35,529 nt of DNA, from contig NZ_JALLGL010000030.1 of NCBI RefSeq assembly GCF_023072675.1, positions 1-35,529 on the forward strand, read 5' to 3'. This document shows, piece after piece, positions 32,739-35,529 of the stretch. Position numbers and translations under genes: made by a program. The notes below the pieces were generated by a model that did no database searches, was not told the origin of the DNA, and worked only from the letters and a program-made list of their open reading frames with translations. The number at the start of each line of letters is the position of its first letter. The stretch's first letter is position 1. The stretch is from Streptomyces sp. XM83C. GTDB lineage: Bacteria; Actinomycetota; Actinomycetes; Streptomycetales; Streptomycetaceae.

Positions 32739-33308
32739 GTGGCTCGATTTGTGCGCCGCGGCGGGATACTCGGAATCCTCGCGTCGCTGTTCGTCCTGTT
32801 GATCCCCGCCACCGCGACCGCGGCCGACGCACCGGTCCGCTACTCGCCCTGGATCACCAACGCCTACATCTACGAGATGCGTGGCTCGTACTCGTGGCAG
32901 TGCATGGACGTACGGGGCGAATCACAGAGCCCGGGCGCGATCGTGCAGCGCTTCGACTGCAAGGGCAAGCTGCATCAGCGCTTCTTCTTCATCGCCCAGA
33001 ACGAGCCGGGCCTGTTCATGATCGGCGTGTACGGCAAGTACTGCGTCGGCGCGCAGAACGCCCAGATCGCCGACGGCACGCCCATGGTCATCAACCACTG
33101 CCAGGGCCCGGGCCAGATGTTCCGCTGGGTCGACCGCGGCAACAACCACTGGGAGATCGTGGAGGCCGCGAGCGGCAAGTGCCTGACGATCCACGGCCGC
33201 CGTGAGGCACTCACGCTGGGCGCGTGCGGCAACATCTCCGAGCCGTACCCGACGCTGTGGACTCCGATCTACGACCGTGTGTACAACTACACGAGCATCA
33301 CGGGCTGA
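32739..33308 (+). CDS. Secreted ricin-type beta-trefoil lectin
   Basis: The 189-residue precursor starts at GTG 32739 with AAGGAGG 4 nt upstream. A Sec signal peptide spans about 1-29 (RRGGILGILASLFVLLIPAT, then ATAADA). The mature part is a single ricin-B-like trefoil: WQCMDVRG, GAIVQRFDCKGKLHQRFFF, GKYCVGAQNAQIADGTPMVI, QMFRWVDRG and SGKCLTIHG. The Q-x-W motifs are partly replaced (QRFFF, QMFRW), so sugar binding may be weak. No catalytic domain is attached. It is divergent from the two-component system and followed by strong hairpins. Confidence 0.85.
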   Translation: MARFVRRGGILGILASLFVLLIPATATAADAPVRYSPWITNAYIYEMRGSYSWQCMDVRGESQSPGAIVQRFDCKGKLHQRFFFIAQNEPGLFMIGVYGKYCVGAQNAQIADGTPMVINHCQGPGQMFRWVDRGNNHWEIVEAASGKCLTIHGRREALTLGACGNISEPYPTLWTPIYDRVYNYTSITG

Positions 33309-33351
33309 CGACCGGCCGACGGGGGACGGCTGACGTGCCCGCACCACAGAC

Positions 33352-33392
33352 GGCGGGTTCCGGCGGGCAGACACTGCCCGGCGGAACCCGCC
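33352..33392. terminator. Strong hairpin after the ricin-lectin gene
   Basis: A 19-bp stem with one mismatch, GGCGGGTTCCGGCGGGCAG (33352-33370) against CTGCCCGGCGGAACCCGCC (33374-33392), has a 3-nt loop. It lies 43 bp after the lectin stop. Confidence 0.8.
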
Positions 33393-33610
33393 CTGCGCTG
33401 TTTCCGCCGGGGAGACGGCCGCATTCACGGAACGAGTTTCGGCCGCACGACCGACCTCATGGGAAGACGGCGGGCCGGAGGTGGGGGGAAGCGCCGCTCC
33501 GCCGCGTGCCGCGGGGACGCCTGCCCGGGTCGGCCGGTGGTCCGGCCGGGGGCGGTTCACCGGCCCGCCGTCGGCTGTGGCCCGCCGCCCCTCGTGCAGC
33601 GGCGGCGGGT

Positions 33611-33655
33611 TCGGCCCGTGGCGGGTCGGGAGGCAGACCACCCGCCACGGGCCGA
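33611..33655. terminator. Long perfect hairpin between convergent genes
   Basis: A perfect 16-bp stem, TCGGCCCGTGGCGGGT (33611-33626) with its complement at 33640-33655, has a 13-nt loop. It probably acts on both strands between the lectin and snapalysin genes. The rest of the 395-bp gap (33309-33703) holds no supported gene. Confidence 0.7.
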
Positions 33656-33669
33656 CGTACTCCGTGTGT

Positions 33670-33690
33670 CACGGGCGGGGGACGCCCGTG
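33670..33690 (-). terminator. Hairpin just after the snapalysin gene
   Basis: An 8-bp stem CACGGGCG/CGCCCGTG with a 5-nt loop lies 14 bp beyond the snapalysin stop, reading on the minus strand. Confidence 0.65.
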
Positions 33691-33703
33691 TCGTGGGCCC
33701 GGG

Positions 33704-34387
33704 TCAGCGCGCCGCGTTCACCTTGGCGATCGCCTGGGCCAGACCGTAGGCCCACAGCTGGTTGACCCGGCTGCGCTCGGCGGAGTTGGGGTAGGCGTTG
33801 GTGCAGGACGGGCCGGGGCCGCCGCCCGACATCAGCTCGCTGCACGGCCCGCTGTAGTGGTCGGGCAGGCCCAGCACATGGCCGGTCTCGTGGGCGGTGA
33901 CGCGGGTGGAGTTGTACTGCCGGTTCTGCGCGTAGTCCAGGAAGATGTACCCGCGGCCGTGGCCGTTGGTGGAGGCGTACGACCCGCGCGCGTCGTTGCC
34001 CTCGTAGTACGCGAAGTCGCCGGTGCCCGAGGTCGCCTGGAGCTTCACGTTCGACACGGAGCTGTTCCATATCGACGCGGCGTTCGCTATCTGGGTGCGG
34101 AAGGTCGGCGCCTGGGAGGCGTTGTAGTAGACGGTCACCACCTTCAGCGAGGGCTGCTCGGCCTGCCGCGCGGCGACCGACTTCAGTACGGCGTCGAAGA
34201 ACGCCTTGCTGTCGTCCTTGCCGCCCGCGCCCACGAAGCCGACGGCCGCGGAGGCGGGGGCGTCGGCCGCCTTGTGGGCCGTCGCCGGGGCCGCGGTGCC
34301 GAGGGCCGCGCCGGCCAGGCCGAGGCCGAGCGCGACAGCGAGCATCCGGCGGGATCTCGGCCGGGCGGGGGTACGGAACGATGCCAT
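33704..34387 (-). CDS. snpA: Snapalysin, secreted small zinc metalloprotease
   Basis: Snapalysin (peptidase family M7) is a small Streptomyces-type secreted protease. The 227-residue precursor has a signal peptide ([20 protein letters not shown], ending near APATAHKA) and a short propeptide to about 85. The zinc site is [11 protein letters not shown], the HExxHxxGxxD consensus, followed by a conserved [25 protein letters not shown] sits 6 nt before the ATG at 34387. It is divergent from a LysR gene, the standard snpA-snpR layout in which the regulator activates the protease. Confidence 0.96.
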   Translation of the reverse strand: MASFRTPARPRSRRMLAVALGLGLAGAALGTAAPATAHKAADAPASAAVGFVGAGGKDDSKAFFDAVLKSVAARQAEQPSLKVVTVYYNASQAPTFRTQIANAASIWNSSVSNVKLQATSGTGDFAYYEGNDARGSYASTNGHGRGYIFLDYAQNRQYNSTRVTAHETGHVLGLPDHYSGPCSELMSGGGPGPSCTNAYPNSAERSRVNQLWAYGLAQAIAKVNAAR

Positions 34388-34568
34388 GGGGGGCTCCTAC
34401 TCGTTCTGTGGGGTGGAACGGTCGGTTGCCAGAGAGTGTCGGGCAGACCGGCGGGGCCGCGGATGATGGCAATCGGGGATAGCGCGGGGCTATCGGTGTT
34501 CAAGTCGCCCCATTTTGTTGGGTCTTGAACATCTGGTGTCATGTCCCGTACAGCCTTACGCTCCCCCC
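34388..34568. promoter_or_regulatory. snpA/snpR divergent control region with two dyads
   Basis: Two inverted repeats lie in this 181-bp gap: GATAGC-GCGGG-GCTATC (34478-34494) and TGTTCAAG (34497-34504) with CTTGAACA (34524-34531). The second is symmetric over 35 bp and suits a tetrameric LysR regulator. TACGCT (34557-34562) ends 6 nt before the snpR ATG, suggesting a leaderless transcript. Confidence 0.65.
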
Positions 34569-35529
34569 ATGGAGTTGGAGGTGAGGCACCTGCGCGTTCT
34601 CTGTGCCATCGCCGACACCGGCAGTCTGCACAGAGCGGCACGGCAACTGGGGCTCGCACAACCGTCGTTGAGCACCCAGCTACGACGCATCGAACGCGCC
34701 CTCGGCGCCCAGCTCTTCGTCCGCGACCGCACCGGATGCCGGCCCACTCCGCTCGGGCGCACGGTGCTCAGCCGGGCCCGCCCACTGGTCGACGAGTTCG
34801 CCGCGATCGTCACGGAGACCAGGGCGGCAGCCGCCCGCACCGCCGACGGGTTCCAACTGCGCATCGGCGCCACCGTGAGCCGCGCGATCCCCGTGTGGAT
34901 ACGGCTGCTGAGGGCGCGTACGCCCCGTATCGAACCGACCCTCCAGATGAACGTGTCCGCCAACGCCCTGCTCGGCATGGTGGCCGCCGGCCGGCTCGAC
35001 ATGGCGTTCGTGCACGAGGTCGAGGGGTGCCCGCTGCGGGTGCCGCCCGGTCTGCGGCTGCGCGTACTCGTGGAACGGGAGCCCCAGTTCGTCACCCTCG
35101 CCGCCGACCACCCGGCCGCGTCCCGCCCACGCGTCCGCCTCGCCGACCTGGCCGGCGACCGCTGGATGGTCGACGCCACGGTCGACGGCGAATGGGACGC
35201 CCTGTCCCGCGTGCTGCGGGCCGCCGGCCTGGACGCCGAGATCCTGCACGGCGACTACCTCACCGCGTACTCCCTCGCCGCCACGGGCGAGGTGGTGACG
35301 GTCAGCCAGCCCACCGCACTCCCCCGCCCCGACCTCGCGATCCGCCCCCTGGAGGGCGACCCGATCGGCGTGCGTCTGCTGCTCGCGGCCCGCACGGAGG
35401 CCGAACTCGACGATGTGTACGCCGAGTTGGAGGAGGCGTACTGGACCGTGGCCCGTGACGCGCCGGCCTACCGCGCGTGGCTGGAGGACGCACGGGGGCT
35501 CGGCCGGATGTCGGGGGCGGTGCGGGCTG
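34569..35529 (+). CDS. snpR: LysR-family regulator, SnpR-like (3' end outside window)
   Basis: The frame starts at ATG 34569 (MELEVRHLRVLCAIADTGSL) and is still open at the right edge, giving at least 320 residues. The winged HTH is SLHRAARQLGLAQPSLSTQL with RRIERALGAQLFVRDRTG. The effector domain shows GFQLRIGATVSRAIPVWIRL and LDMAFVHEVEG. It is divergent from snpA, and LysR activators of snapalysin genes (SnpR, MprR) occupy this position in Streptomyces. The C-terminus is near, since the length already matches the family. Confidence 0.9.
   Translation, partial: MELEVRHLRVLCAIADTGSLHRAARQLGLAQPSLSTQLRRIERALGAQLFVRDRTGCRPTPLGRTVLSRARPLVDEFAAIVTETRAAAARTADGFQLRIGATVSRAIPVWIRLLRARTPRIEPTLQMNVSANALLGMVAAGRLDMAFVHEVEGCPLRVPPGLRLRVLVEREPQFVTLAADHPAASRPRVRLADLAGDRWMVDATVDGEWDALSRVLRAAGLDAEILHGDYLTAYSLAATGEVVTVSQPTALPRPDLAIRPLEGDPIGVRLLLAARTEAELDDVYAELEEAYWTVARDAPAYRAWLEDARGLGRMSGAVRA

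Overview
The window is high-GC DNA with strongly GC3-biased codons. It carries Streptomyces hallmarks: snapalysin beside a LysR gene, a class A beta-lactamase with a blaA/blaB-like pair, DUF397, WD40-STAND ATPases and many GTG starts. It is best read as accessory chromosome of a Streptomyces or close relative. All assignments come from reading the sequence; no database was searched.

Bases 1-246 are the right end of an IS256-family insertion sequence. From 232 to 10079, on the minus strand, lies a type I-E CRISPR-Cas locus in the order cas3, cse1, cse2, cas7e, cas5e, cas6e, cas1. Two things are unusual. Cse2 is one 402-residue chain with two Cse2 repeats, apparently a covalent version of the Cse2 dimer in Cascade. 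Cas1 is cut at codon 241 exactly where the IS begins, and no cas2 is present, so adaptation is probably broken while interference genes look intact. Divergent from cas3 is a very regular array (10211-12984) of 45 identical 28-nt repeats plus one degenerate terminal repeat, with 45 spacers. The repeat orientation and the decayed far end place the leader beside cas3.

After a coding remnant and a leaderless XRE-TPR regulator on the minus strand comes a plus-strand operon (14899-22417): a TIR-domain protein, a membrane pseudokinase with a PQQ beta-propeller, a small helical protein, and a STAND NTPase with 14 WD40 repeats. Three of the four carry the same short G-x-S-(V)-Y-Q-A-x-R-D motif. It sits at the C-terminus of the TIR protein and of the helical protein, and at the N-terminus of the NTPase. 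This is the layout expected for amyloid-type (RHIM-like) signalling between an NLR-like sensor and its effectors, and I regard it as the most interesting system here. A TROVE/vWA (Ro60-like) protein follows at 22933-24591.

The right third (24865-35529) is a set of small regulated modules: a decayed DUF5753 regulator with an intact DUF397 gene; a TetR regulator divergent from a SnoaL-like/NmrA-like pair across two palindromes; a Tat-exported class A beta-lactamase divergent from a LysR-BlaB pair; a LuxR-type two-component system; a secreted ricin-type lectin; and snapalysin divergent from a LysR activator cut by the window end. Strong hairpins separate the convergent genes.
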